64,000 nucleotides of DNA from an uncultured Bacteroidia bacterium. Lineage in GTDB: Bacteria > Bacteroidota > Bacteroidia > NS11-12g > UBA9320. Shown here piece after piece: positions 29,118 to 37,609 of the stretch. The notes under the pieces were generated by a model. The model was not told the origin of the DNA, ran no database searches, and worked only from the letters and a program-made list of their open reading frames with translations. The stretch covers positions 54,088 to 118,087 of the forward strand of contig CAJQIC010000026.1 in the NCBI GenBank assembly GCA_905478335.1, written 5' to 3'. The position numbers and the translations under genes were made by a program. Each line of letters begins with the position of its first letter. The first letter of the stretch is position 1.

Positions 29118-29618
29118 ATGGGCCTACTAGATTTCTTTCGAAAATCATCCAAATCATTCGACTTAAACGCCGTTTTGCAGAATGAAGACGCGCACAAGGT
29201 TGTTATGGATGTTGATGATCAACTCAATAGATTGTCCAATTACGGTGATGATGTTGATTTGCTCAATGATCTGCAAAAAGTCGCCTTATACGTTGGAAAC
29301 TTAGAGCGAGAAATAAACAACGGTGGTTTTAGTCAATTTTATTGGAATTCGAGCGGGGAATTCGCAGAAGAAACCGTGGTTAGCCTTCAAGAAATTGGAG
29401 CCTTAGAAACTGCAACAATCGTTCATAAGGCCAATAATGAATTTCCGCATGGGGAGGTTGCAAGAAGCAAGGAGGCACGCATAGCCATCATCAATGGTAT
29501 TGAAGAAAATGCTGAAAAAGTATGGGCGCAATGCGACCAAGAGTTTTATAAATATCCAGACGACCTGGCTGGTTTGTTAGCAAAGTTCATATCAGAGAAT
29601 AGGCAAGCATTTGAATAA
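29118..29618 (+). CDS. DUF4375 / DMP19-like protein
   Basis: The 166-residue protein contains the motif EINNGGFSQFYWNSSG, typical of the DUF4375 (DMP19) family, with ALYVGNLERE just before it. DMP19 of Neisseria is a DNA mimic that binds a regulator; most other members are uncharacterised. The protein is acidic and has no signal peptide, so it is cytoplasmic. It lies 66 bases after the AraC-type remnant and 21 bases before a small membrane-protein gene. Family assignment rests on the motif. Confidence 0.85.
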   Translation: MGLLDFFRKSSKSFDLNAVLQNEDAHKVVMDVDDQLNRLSNYGDDVDLLNDLQKVALYVGNLEREINNGGFSQFYWNSSGEFAEETVVSLQEIGALETATIVHKANNEFPHGEVARSKEARIAIINGIEENAEKVWAQCDQEFYKYPDDLAGLLAKFISENRQAFE

Positions 29619-29639
29619 TATCTATTAAGAAAACGTATC

Positions 29640-30026
29640 ATGAAGTCTCAACAAGCCATAAAGATTCTATTGTCTATGCTAACAGCAGTGTTGTTGTTTC
29701 ACTTATGTATCGTAACTGGAATAATACCTTACGACATTACTTGGGGTGGGCGGTTGAAGTCGGATCAGGAAATGTATGTTTTTGAATCATTCTCCATCGT
29801 TGTTAATCTGTTTTTGATGTTTATACTGGGTATAAAAGGCCGATATCTCAAGCAAGTTTTTAGTATCAAAGTAGTCGATATTATTTTGTGGTTCTTTTTT
29901 GGGTTGTTTTGTCTCAACACCGTTGGCAACATTTTAGCTGAAACAACATTTGAAAAATATTTTACGATTTTAACTTTAGCAACGGCATGGTTGCTTTGGA
30001 TAATATTGCGGAAGAGACAAACATAA
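29640..30026 (+). CDS. Small four-helix membrane protein, unknown
   Basis: This 128-residue protein has four hydrophobic segments (about residues 7-28, 45-63, 75-95 and 104-122) and a basic C-terminus (RKRQT), giving a likely inner-membrane location. The charged loop GGRLKSDQEMYVFES follows the first segment. I recognise no family. It is in the same direction as its neighbours with 21- and 31-base gaps, so it may be part of a transcript with the DUF4375 and PaiB-like genes. Confidence 0.7.
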   Translation: MKSQQAIKILLSMLTAVLLFHLCIVTGIIPYDITWGGRLKSDQEMYVFESFSIVVNLFLMFILGIKGRYLKQVFSIKVVDIILWFFFGLFCLNTVGNILAETTFEKYFTILTLATAWLLWIILRKRQT

Positions 30027-30057
30027 AACGGATTTACACTCACACCTACACTTCATT

Positions 30058-30639
30058 ATGTACGACATACCCTATTACAAAGAAGACGATCAGGACGTCA
30101 TCAATCAGTTTATTGCCAAACATCCATTTGCTTTGGTTACTGGCACAGGTGTTAGCCTCAAACCAGTGGCCACTCAGGTGCCTATGCTGTTGGAAGTCAA
30201 CAATGGGCGGCAAGTGTTACAAGGCCATATGATGAAAAACACCGATCACCATAATGGTTTTGTAAAAAACAAAGATGTGCTCGCAGTTTTTAAGGGACCA
30301 CATGCCTACGTAAGCGGTTCTTGGTATAGTCAGCCACATACGGCGTCAACTTGGAACTATATGAGCGTTCAAGTTACTGGTGTTATGCGTTTTCTCGATG
30401 ATTCTGGTTTGGCTGAAATAATGCGTAAAACTACCCTGTATTTTGAAGGGAATAACCCAACTTCGCCTACCGTTTATGACAATTTGGATCCGGGGTTTAT
30501 TAAACGGGCATCTGCTATGATTGCCGGGTTTGAAATAGAAATCACGAAGATGGAGGCCGTGTTTAAACTAAGTCAGGATCGCGACCAGGAAAGTTATCAA
30601 AACATAATCAATCATTTGAACTCTCTTGAAGGTAGTTGA
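30058..30639 (+). CDS. PaiB-family FMN-binding protein
   Basis: The 193-residue product starts MYDIPYYKEDDQDVINQFIA and contains GHMMKNTDHHNGF, FKGPHAYVSGSWY and STWNYMSVQVTG, the motifs of the PaiB/FMN-binding split-barrel family. B. subtilis PaiB is called a negative regulator, but most members are probably flavin-binding enzymes or sensors. No extra DNA-binding domain is visible. It stands in a series of unrelated small plus-strand genes, so genomic context gives no target. Confidence 0.9.
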   Translation: MYDIPYYKEDDQDVINQFIAKHPFALVTGTGVSLKPVATQVPMLLEVNNGRQVLQGHMMKNTDHHNGFVKNKDVLAVFKGPHAYVSGSWYSQPHTASTWNYMSVQVTGVMRFLDDSGLAEIMRKTTLYFEGNNPTSPTVYDNLDPGFIKRASAMIAGFEIEITKMEAVFKLSQDRDQESYQNIINHLNSLEGS

Positions 30640-30713
30640 CCGCTCATTGCAGCAGAAATGGTAAAGAGGGAAGAAGACCTATTTCGGAAGAAGTGAAAAT
30701 TAGGTATTATTGA

Positions 30714-31151
30714 ATGAAACAAATGAAAAAAGAAATACATACGCATATTGAAATAAACGCACCAGCCAACAAAGTTTGGAGGGTTCTTTCCAATTTCTCC
30801 GACTATCCAACGTGGAATCCTTTTATTACCTCCATTTCAGGAGATATGGAGGTTGGGAGTCAAATAGAAGCGCAGATCGTACCACCAGGTTCGAAGCCCA
30901 TGACATTCAAGCCAACCGTATTGGTGCACAATCCAAACCAGGAGTTTAGGTGGTTAGGGAGTGTCGGTATAAAAGGAATATTTGATGGAGAACATTTTTT
31001 TATTCTTCATGAGAATGAAGGTGTTACCACATTCACGCACGGTGAAAAGTTTAAAGGCTTGCTTATACCTTTTATGGGTAAAGTATTTGAAAAAACGAAA
31101 CAAGGTTTCGAGGAAATGAACGAGGCACTTAAGGCTAAATGTGAAGCATAG
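30714..31151 (+). CDS. SRPBCC (polyketide cyclase/START-like) protein
   Basis: The 145-residue protein is a single START-like domain: it opens with HIEINAPANKVWRVLSNFSD, followed by YPTWNPFI, the signature of the SRPBCC family, and ends with a long C-terminal helix (VFEKTKQGFEEMNEALKAK). Members bind hydrophobic ligands in a deep pocket. The ATG at 30714 or that at 30723 could be the start; both keep the domain intact. The next gene begins 11 bases before its stop, so translation is likely coupled. Ligand unknown. Confidence 0.88.
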   Translation: MKQMKKEIHTHIEINAPANKVWRVLSNFSDYPTWNPFITSISGDMEVGSQIEAQIVPPGSKPMTFKPTVLVHNPNQEFRWLGSVGIKGIFDGEHFFILHENEGVTTFTHGEKFKGLLIPFMGKVFEKTKQGFEEMNEALKAKCEA

Positions 31152-31341
31152 AGAACATGCTGTTTTTCGGTTAACCAAAGACCTTAATTCATTGATTCTA
31201 AAAGGAAGCCAAGGCGTGGTTGTTTATGTGTATAGCCAGAATGAATTTGAAGTCGAATTTGTCAATTCAGATGGAACTAATATCCAATATGAAGGTCAAT
31301 CTACATTTAAAGTTAATTCAGAAAATATGCAATTCGCGTAA
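31141..31341 (+). CDS. DUF4926-like small protein
   Basis: A 66-residue protein starting at GTG 31141, overlapping the SRPBCC gene by 11 bases. The pattern FRLTKDLNSLILKGSQGVVV followed by EFEVEFVNSDGTN fits DUF4926, a small SH3-like beta-barrel often found beside toxin, nuclease or restriction genes. Nothing of that kind adjoins it here. No signal peptide. The overlap with the upstream gene and the recognisable pattern make it a real gene; its role is unknown. Confidence 0.75.
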   Translation: MKHREHAVFRLTKDLNSLILKGSQGVVVYVYSQNEFEVEFVNSDGTNIQYEGQSTFKVNSENMQFA

Positions 31342-31423
31342 TCATAGTACATAGCTTCAGGTTTTTGCTGTCTTGAAATGCTATTATATTGCCAAATAAA
31401 AACACCATCGTCTTCGATAGCTT

Positions 31424-32599
31424 ATGTTAAAGATTTTTAGAAAATTTAGAGAACGATTGCTAATTGATAATAAGGTTAGCAAATATCTGTTGTATGCCCT
31501 TGGAGAAATTACCTTAGTTGTTATTGGAATATTGATTGCCTTGCAGGTTGATTCGTATCAAGAAAAAAAGAGAAACGCAAATATCGAAGTCGATTACCTT
31601 AAAGGAATAGTCACAGACCTAGGTCAAGACATTTATGATTTGAAACAACTGGGTGAGCAATACGAATTGCAAACGCAATCCTACTCCTTATTACTCAGGG
31701 GTTTTGATAACAAACCATTACGCAGCACGACCCAGTTTTCTGGTGCAGTTGGAATTGCCAATACGTTCTACACATTTGTAGGGAATGACATCCATTTTGA
31801 AGATATGAAATCCTCAGGGCGTATCAATTATATTCAATCCGACAGGCTGAGACTGAATATCTTGCGTTATTACAAAAACGCTAATGCATCGCGTAAATCC
31901 CAGCGGGAGTCCACGGTTCCGCAAATGCGCGGATTGTCAGAACGCGCATTCATGAACAACTTGGACATGAATTCAATTATAGAAGGGTACATGTTTGACT
32001 CTACTGAAGCTGTTGAAATTACCGATTTAGAATTTTCATTTTTCGATAAAGATAAAAACAGTGACGAAGTAAAGTCATTCGCAAATAATGTATCAATGAT
32101 GAAGGCCATTGTGGCGTTTGTTAAAAGCGGAAATAAGCAATTGCTTAAAAGCGCCGAAAAATTGAGAGAAGAAATACTGGCATATTTAGACAGTATTGGC
32201 GTGGAGCTAGAGAACAGAGTGTCAAAACCTACTTTGGAAGCAATAAAAAGTGGTGACGTCGAGGCGTTAAAAGTTTTGGTGACCAAAGAATCCTTGAATG
32301 AGTGTTATTTTATGGACCATGAGACAGGTAATTATCTGGTTCATTGTATAACCTATAAGTCTCTTCCGTCTTTAAAGTTTTTTGTGGAAAAAGGCGCTGA
32401 TTTAGAATTGGTGTGTGAGTACAAAACACCTTTAATGTATGCAGTGAAGTATGGAGAACTTGAAATGGTTAAGTATTTGGTTGACCAAGGTGCGGATGTG
32501 CATGCCAAAAACCGGGGTAGAACACCTTTGGGTTATGCTCAGGTTTATGAGCATCCTGAAATTGAAGCATACTTTAATAGTATAGGAATTACGGAGTGA
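31424..32599 (+). CDS. DUF6090 membrane protein fused to ankyrin repeats
   Basis: The N-terminus (FRKFRERLLIDNKVSKYLLY then GEITLVVIGILIALQVDSY) is the single-helix membrane anchor of DUF6090, a family common in Flavobacteriales. A coiled-coil-like region follows. From about residue 285 the protein switches to ankyrin repeats: VEALKVLVTKESLNE, YLVHCITYKSLPSLKFFVEK, KTPLMYAVKYGELEMVKYLV and RTPLGYAQVYEHPEIEAYF. DUF6090 proteins usually end before this, so a fusion is likely. Topology would put the ankyrin part on the periplasmic side if the first helix has the N-in orientation. It lies 7 bases before a methyltransferase gene. Function unknown. Confidence 0.85.
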   Translation: MLKIFRKFRERLLIDNKVSKYLLYALGEITLVVIGILIALQVDSYQEKKRNANIEVDYLKGIVTDLGQDIYDLKQLGEQYELQTQSYSLLLRGFDNKPLRSTTQFSGAVGIANTFYTFVGNDIHFEDMKSSGRINYIQSDRLRLNILRYYKNANASRKSQRESTVPQMRGLSERAFMNNLDMNSIIEGYMFDSTEAVEITDLEFSFFDKDKNSDEVKSFANNVSMMKAIVAFVKSGNKQLLKSAEKLREEILAYLDSIGVELENRVSKPTLEAIKSGDVEALKVLVTKESLNECYFMDHETGNYLVHCITYKSLPSLKFFVEKGADLELVCEYKTPLMYAVKYGELEMVKYLVDQGADVHAKNRGRTPLGYAQVYEHPEIEAYFNSIGITE

Positions 32600-32606
32600 T
32601 TGAAAC

Positions 32607-33179
32607 ATGAAAGGCGAATACTATAAAACCAAAGACTCTGTAAACGAATACATCAAGCTGGCTGAAGGCGTAAACGGCGGAGAGATAATTGAGGATTTAA
32701 AAACGTTTGTTCCAAAAGGAGCGAAACTGTTGGAAATTGGCAGCGGCCCTGGTACCGATTGGGAGATACTGTCAAGAGATTTCGATGTCACAGGATCTGA
32801 TTTTTCACCAGAATTTATTAAGCATTTGACCATAAAGTATCCAACCGGGTCATTTGTAGAACTTGATGCAACTGCAATTGAGACAAAACAGCGCTTCGAT
32901 TGTATTTATGCCAATAAGGTGTTACACCATTTAACGGATAACGATTTGCAGAATTCGATAGCCCAGCAAGCAGCTATGTTAAACGCAGATGGAATTGTTT
33001 GCCATACATACTGGAAAGGTAGTGGGTCTGAAACCTTTAAGGGAATGTTTGTGAACTACCACACCGTTGATGAATTAACGAAATTGTACGCGCCCCACTA
33101 TACGCTTTTAAAGATTGAATTGTACAAGGAGTTTGATGTCGATGATTCTGTATTAGTCATTGCTGCTAAGAAGCCGTAA
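32607..33179 (+). CDS. Class I SAM-dependent methyltransferase
   Basis: The 190-residue protein has the SAM-binding motif LLEIGSGPGTDWEIL (motif I, about residues 40-54), an acidic residue after strand 2 (VTGSDFSPEF), and the motif IV/post-motif region FDCIYANKVLHHL. The size is that of a bare Rossmann methyltransferase without a substrate domain, so the substrate (small molecule or protein) cannot be read. It follows the DUF6090-ankyrin gene by 7 bases and is probably co-transcribed. Confidence 0.92.
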   Translation: MKGEYYKTKDSVNEYIKLAEGVNGGEIIEDLKTFVPKGAKLLEIGSGPGTDWEILSRDFDVTGSDFSPEFIKHLTIKYPTGSFVELDATAIETKQRFDCIYANKVLHHLTDNDLQNSIAQQAAMLNADGIVCHTYWKGSGSETFKGMFVNYHTVDELTKLYAPHYTLLKIELYKEFDVDDSVLVIAAKKP

Positions 33180-33282
33180 CCTCGATAGACTATTCGCGAA
33201 GATTGACTGAGATTTATGTCTAATGTAAGGATAATAATGCATGTCCTTATTTTTAATTACCTTGTCGTAGATAATTAGAGCC

Positions 33283-33789
33283 CTGAAATATTTCTCACTC
33301 ATAGTACTTTGTTGTTGGACGTGTTCTGCGTTTGCTCAGAACATGGTTACGCTGCAAAAAAAGATCGGCAAACAAAAAGTAGTCGACCTTGAAAAAGTCT
33401 TTGCAATTGATACCGATGTTGCATTTTACGAAGGCCGTGTAGTTGGGCATGATGGTATACATATTCAAATGGCAATTCCTCTAGATTCAGGCAGTGAAGA
33501 AAGGGTTTATAACATACCCATTGCAACCATTAATGGCTTGTGGTTGTGTCCAAGACAAACCCCAGAAAAGTGTGAGAAGTGGCAAAACAACCAAGACAAA
33601 CGGGACATCTTAATTGTGTCAATAATGGCACCGTTGTTTGCAGCAAATTTAGTTGCGATCTCGACGAATAGAATTAGCTTGTCGCTTGGGTTAGTCTCAG
33701 GTATGGGGGTCATATTTAGTGCATACGGCACAATGAATAATCCAAAACGGATTAAACTAAATCGGAAATGGACAATCGTACACTCATGA
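33283..33789 (+). CDS. Exported/membrane hypothetical protein with probable CTG start
   Basis: The first ordinary start is ATG 33343, but it is preceded in frame by a complete Sec signal peptide: from CTG 33283 the reading is (M)KYFSLIVLCCWTCSAFAQN. An in-frame TAG at 33268-33270 limits the gene upstream, and no ATG, GTG or TTG lies between 33271 and 33342. A TACCTTGT element at 33258 resembles a -7 box and would give a short leader. The mature part has an unknown beta-rich N-terminal domain and two hydrophobic segments near the C-terminus (IVSIMAPLFAANLVAIS, LGLVSGMGVIFSAYG). So either a CTG start is used, or a recent mutation removed the normal start. Confidence 0.6.
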   Translation: MKYFSLIVLCCWTCSAFAQNMVTLQKKIGKQKVVDLEKVFAIDTDVAFYEGRVVGHDGIHIQMAIPLDSGSEERVYNIPIATINGLWLCPRQTPEKCEKWQNNQDKRDILIVSIMAPLFAANLVAISTNRISLSLGLVSGMGVIFSAYGTMNNPKRIKLNRKWTIVHS

Positions 33790-33862
33790 CCGACAAACCA
33801 CAACGTGATCAGTATCCGAATGTCATGTGTCTTTCGTGTTTTAGATATACCTAGGTATTAGA

Positions 33863-34843
33863 CTAATTCCTTGTATACCAGTATTTTGTAGCTCGATTTC
33901 TAGCGTTAAGCCTGATATCATCCCAGAACAAATTGACGTCACCGATGTGGTAGTTTTTCATCGTAAAGGATAAATACCTGCCCGGAAAACGGGGTGTGGT
34001 AATCCAGACGCCACCATCAATCAAGTGCGTTTCGAAGCTGTTGTTGTAAATTTTTCCATTCGAGTACAAAAAACCCTTATGGTAGGATTTTGGAACTACT
34101 TTGGTCGTATCCCAAGTCACTGGATTGATACTCGCTTTGCCCTTGTACCAATTGATGTATTGACTTGTATGGTATTTTTTCTTAAAGGTGTTCCATGTGA
34201 CAAAACCACCGGTAGAATCTGGGTGCGTCAAAAGCGGAATGGTATTGAACTCATTTGAGTCTATGCCTACTCCTGGTAAATAGGCAGCTACCAATTGTTT
34301 TTGAAGTGGTTTGTTGTCGAAAAACTCTTTAAGTAGCAAGGTTAGATGTGTGCTTCCTTGACTATGACCAGCCAGTATAATTGCTCTGCCATTATTGTAA
34401 TGCGCTAAGTAGTATTCAAATGCGGTTTTTACATCAGAATAAGCCAACAACAAGGCACTACGACCTTTACCATTTAAATGGCTATATGATCGAATGTGTG
34501 CTTGCCGATAATATGGAACATAGACCTGGCCAGCATTCGCCCAGGCAGAAGCTTGATTTTTTACGGCAACTTCAATAACCTTTTCTCTTTGTTTTTTGTT
34601 TTGTAGGTCGATATTCCATGCACTGTCGTTCGGATTGGTATATAACGTAGGGTATACATAAAATACATCCGTCGCTGTAAACGACGAATCGATGACCATT
34701 TGTTTCAATGAAGCTGGATATGTATTTGGTGTAGTTGCCCAATTATTTATCAGACTATAGTCTACAGTTGATTGCGCTTGAACAGTGTTGCTGCTCAAAA
34801 TGAACGCTACAATCAAGAAGGTGTAGGTGCCAAATACTTTCAC
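33863..34843 (-). CDS. Secreted DUF3089 alpha/beta-hydrolase-like protein
   Basis: The product has the DUF3089 pattern: DVFYVYPTLYTNPND near residue 60, then YVPYYRQAHIRSY and the nucleophile elbow GHSQGS in ILAGHSQGSTHL, ending with VNLFWDDIRLNA. An N-terminal signal peptide is present. The frame is open to TTG 34861, but the GTG at 34843 gives a more natural signal (MKVFGTYTFLIVAFILSSN), so I choose it. The serine of GHSQGS indicates an esterase or lipase-like activity in the periplasm or outside. The gene is on its own, facing the plus-strand cluster. Confidence 0.87.
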   Translation of the reverse strand: MKVFGTYTFLIVAFILSSNTVQAQSTVDYSLINNWATTPNTYPASLKQMVIDSSFTATDVFYVYPTLYTNPNDSAWNIDLQNKKQREKVIEVAVKNQASAWANAGQVYVPYYRQAHIRSYSHLNGKGRSALLLAYSDVKTAFEYYLAHYNNGRAIILAGHSQGSTHLTLLLKEFFDNKPLQKQLVAAYLPGVGIDSNEFNTIPLLTHPDSTGGFVTWNTFKKKYHTSQYINWYKGKASINPVTWDTTKVVPKSYHKGFLYSNGKIYNNSFETHLIDGGVWITTPRFPGRYLSFTMKNYHIGDVNLFWDDIRLNARNRATKYWYTRN

Positions 34844-34975
34844 TGGCTCAAATGTATACAAGGAAGTCTAGTCACAATGCAACTCGAGCAAACATTTACA
34901 TTTTATGGTCTCTTCTTTACATTGCACTTTGATGTTTAAAAGTTAATATTACGTTGTGGTTTACATACGAATGAA

Positions 34976-36076
34976 ATGAATCGAAAGGATTTTTTAAAAC
35001 TATGCGGAATTCTTGGGGTTGGAATCCCAGCTCAAGCGGCTATTTCAGGCTGTTCTAAAGACTTTGTTACAACAAAATTCAGTGGTAAGGTCATCATAAT
35101 AGGGGCTGGCCCTGGTGGAATGTCGGCAGCATACTTACTCCAACAATTGGGGGTGGATTACGAAGTTCTTGAGGCCAGTAATCACGTTGGAGGAAGAATT
35201 AGAACAGACGATAGTTTTGCGGATTTTCCGATCCCACTGGGTGCCGAATGGCTTGAAACAGAAGTGGGTGTTTTGCAAGATATTGTGAATGATGCATCTG
35301 TTGATGTGCAAGTGACTACAACCTTTGATAACCCCGATTTTAAGTTTGTGAATTCTTCCTGGTTGGACTTTTTTGAGTCATATATCCTGCCGTCCATTGC
35401 GGATAAAATCCAGTTCAATAAGGTGGTGACTTCCATAGAATATGGAGATGCCAAGGTGAAAATTGGCACTAAAGACAATACCTATGAGTCAGATGCTGTA
35501 TTTGTTTCTGTGCCCTTAAAAGTGCTGCAAGACGGACATATTTCATTTACGCCAACACTGCCTTCGTATAAAACGAAAGCCATTCAAGAAGCTGAAATAT
35601 GGAGTGGTTTTAAAGCTTTTATAGAGTTTAAATCCGATTTTTATGGAGACGGACATAGTTTTGATATTCAACCTGAAACTGACGGCCAGAAACTGTATTA
35701 TGATGCTACCTTCGGTCAGGCATCTACAAAAAACATACTGGGACTGTTTACCATTGGTAAACCGGCCGAGGACTACACCAATTTACAGGGAGATGTGTTG
35801 CGGGATTATATTTTAAAAGAGCTAGACGGCTTATTTGATAACAAGGCAACACCGAATTATGTAAACCATATTGTGCAAAATTGGAACGACGAACCTTTTA
35901 TCCAAGGGGGGTATTTGTCGGATCATGCAGATTGGAAGTTGGTGCGCGACTTAGGTAAGTCAATTGACAACAAAGTATTCTTTGCCGGTGGGCCTTATTC
36001 AGATGGCAACGATTGGGTTTCGGTACATGTCGCTGCTGCGTCTGCTAAAACTGCAGTGGAGGCATTAGTGAGTTAA
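34976..36076 (+). CDS. FAD-dependent amine oxidase-family lipoprotein
   Basis: The 366-residue protein has the dinucleotide-binding motif IIGAGPGGMSAAYLLQQLG at about residue 41, the flavin amine-oxidase motif VGGRIRTD near residue 73, and the C-terminal FAD-binding ending FFAGGPYSDGNDWVSVHVAA. The N-terminus, MNRKDFLKLCGILGVGIPAQ followed by AAISGC, looks like a Tat-type lipoprotein signal for export of the folded flavoprotein. It is shorter than typical monoamine oxidases (~450 residues), so the substrate-binding part is reduced. Substrate unknown. Confidence 0.88.
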   Translation: MNRKDFLKLCGILGVGIPAQAAISGCSKDFVTTKFSGKVIIIGAGPGGMSAAYLLQQLGVDYEVLEASNHVGGRIRTDDSFADFPIPLGAEWLETEVGVLQDIVNDASVDVQVTTTFDNPDFKFVNSSWLDFFESYILPSIADKIQFNKVVTSIEYGDAKVKIGTKDNTYESDAVFVSVPLKVLQDGHISFTPTLPSYKTKAIQEAEIWSGFKAFIEFKSDFYGDGHSFDIQPETDGQKLYYDATFGQASTKNILGLFTIGKPAEDYTNLQGDVLRDYILKELDGLFDNKATPNYVNHIVQNWNDEPFIQGGYLSDHADWKLVRDLGKSIDNKVFFAGGPYSDGNDWVSVHVAAASAKTAVEALVS

Positions 36077-36242
36077 CATACCACTGTTGTATTGTTGAAT
36101 GAAAGTAGGAATTTGATACGGTGCATTCAGCATTGTCATGATGTTTGAACCTATTGTTTAACCAAAATAGCTGCTGCTTCGATATTCATGAATAAGCCGC
36201 CTGAATGAACGATTAAACATTACCTATCCGTACCTTCGCACA

Positions 36243-37556
36243 ATGGCATCCGCGAACAAAAATCAATCAGCAATTCTCTCAAAACTTGGAATAGAGTCAC
36301 TAAATCCGATGCAGGAGAAAACCCACGATGCCATTACTAATCACCCCAACACAGTATTGCTCTCGCCAACTGGAACCGGTAAGACCTTGGCTTTTTTACT
36401 GCCGATTTTACCAATGCTTAACCCAACTTTGGAGGCAATTCAAGCTTTAATACTTGTTCCGTCAAGAGAGCTCGCAATTCAAATAGAGCAGGTAGTAAGA
36501 GAGATGGGAAGCGGTTTTAAAACTAATGCCGTTTATGGTGGTAGGGCAGGGTCAAAAGATAAAATTGAATTAAAACATCCCCCAGCGATTCTTATCGGAA
36601 CACCCGGGAGAATATCGGATCACATAAATACAGAAAGCATCGATGTAACACATGTTAAAATATTGGTGCTCGACGAATTTGATAAGTCACTTGAAGTCGG
36701 GTTTACGGAGCAAATGGAGCAAATTGTAAGGGGCCTGCCAAATTTGAAAAAAAAGATTTTAACCTCTGCGACACAAAAGGTAAAAGTGCCCAAGTTTATG
36801 GGTGTCCTCGACCCAAAGCATTTGAACTTTCTTAAAAAGACGAGTCGAGACCTTCATGTTAAGTTGGTTGAATCCAAAACGGAGGACAAGCTTGACTCCA
36901 TTACCAAGTTGCTTGGTCAGATAGGAGAGGGCAATGGTATTGTTTTTTGCAATCTGAAAGACAGCATTCACAAAGTGAGTAGCGCACTTAAAGATGTTAG
37001 AATAGATCATGCTTGTTTTTACGGCGGACTTGAACAAATTGACCGCGAGCGTGCATTGTTAAAGTTCCGAAATGGTACACATCGCATACTGCTAGCTACT
37101 GATTTAGCTGCCCGAGGAATTGATGTCCCGGAGCTTAATTTTATCGTTCACTTTGAACTGCCACCGCGTCCAGATGAATACATCCACCGCAACGGTAGAA
37201 CAGCAAGAATGCATAGCGAAGGAACGGCCTATGTTGTTAAGTGGGTAAAAGAAGAACTGCCAGTTTTTGTCAAAGTTGATGAAGTGCTTCACTTAAAGTC
37301 AACCAGTCATCGACTTAAAAAAGAGTGGGTGACCTTACATATTTCAGGCGGACGGAAGGACAAAATATCTAAAGGAGATATAGCTGGCTTGTTCATGAAA
37401 CAAGGTGGATTGGTGTCGGATAAGCTAGGTGTAATTGAATTAAAGCAAGATCACGCATATGTGTCGGTGCCATATTCTATGGCAGATGTTCTCATAAAAA
37501 AATTAAACAACAGTCGCCTGAAAAAGAAAAAAGTGCGGATTAGTCTGTTGAAGTAA
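36243..37556 (+). CDS. DEAD-box-type RNA helicase with DEFD motif and DbpA-like C-terminus
   Basis: The 437-residue helicase has the standard order: Q motif (GIESLNPMQ), motif I SPTGTGKT, motif Ia PSRELAIQ, GTPGR, motif II LDEFDKS (DEFD in place of DEAD), motif III SAT, ATDLAARGID and motif VI HRNGRTAR. The last ~75 residues (WVTLHISGGRKDKISKGDIA) match the DbpA RNA-binding domain, which directs E. coli DbpA to 23S rRNA, so a role in large-subunit assembly is likely. The ATG at 36243 is only 4 bases from a TACCTTCG -7-like box, so the transcript may be almost leaderless. Confidence 0.93.
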   Translation: MASANKNQSAILSKLGIESLNPMQEKTHDAITNHPNTVLLSPTGTGKTLAFLLPILPMLNPTLEAIQALILVPSRELAIQIEQVVREMGSGFKTNAVYGGRAGSKDKIELKHPPAILIGTPGRISDHINTESIDVTHVKILVLDEFDKSLEVGFTEQMEQIVRGLPNLKKKILTSATQKVKVPKFMGVLDPKHLNFLKKTSRDLHVKLVESKTEDKLDSITKLLGQIGEGNGIVFCNLKDSIHKVSSALKDVRIDHACFYGGLEQIDRERALLKFRNGTHRILLATDLAARGIDVPELNFIVHFELPPRPDEYIHRNGRTARMHSEGTAYVVKWVKEELPVFVKVDEVLHLKSTSHRLKKEWVTLHISGGRKDKISKGDIAGLFMKQGGLVSDKLGVIELKQDHAYVSVPYSMADVLIKKLNNSRLKKKKVRISLLK

Positions 37557-37609
37557 ACCCGCAGGTTGGCGCACCTGGTTTTGGAGTATCGTTACAAATA
37601 GGTACATTT

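Noticed and set aside
31141..31341. Toxin-antitoxin pair formed by the DUF4926 gene and a neighbour
   Set aside because: Neither neighbour (SRPBCC, DUF6090-ankyrin) resembles a toxin or antitoxin.
29052..33282. Integron-like cassette array among the small plus-strand genes
   Set aside because: The spacers are short and unlike each other; no repeated attC-type inverted repeats and no integrase were found.
36060..36242. Operator palindrome ATTCATGAAT near 36184-36193
   Set aside because: A single 10-base palindrome in AT-rich sequence is expected by chance; no second copy is placed around the promoter-like box.
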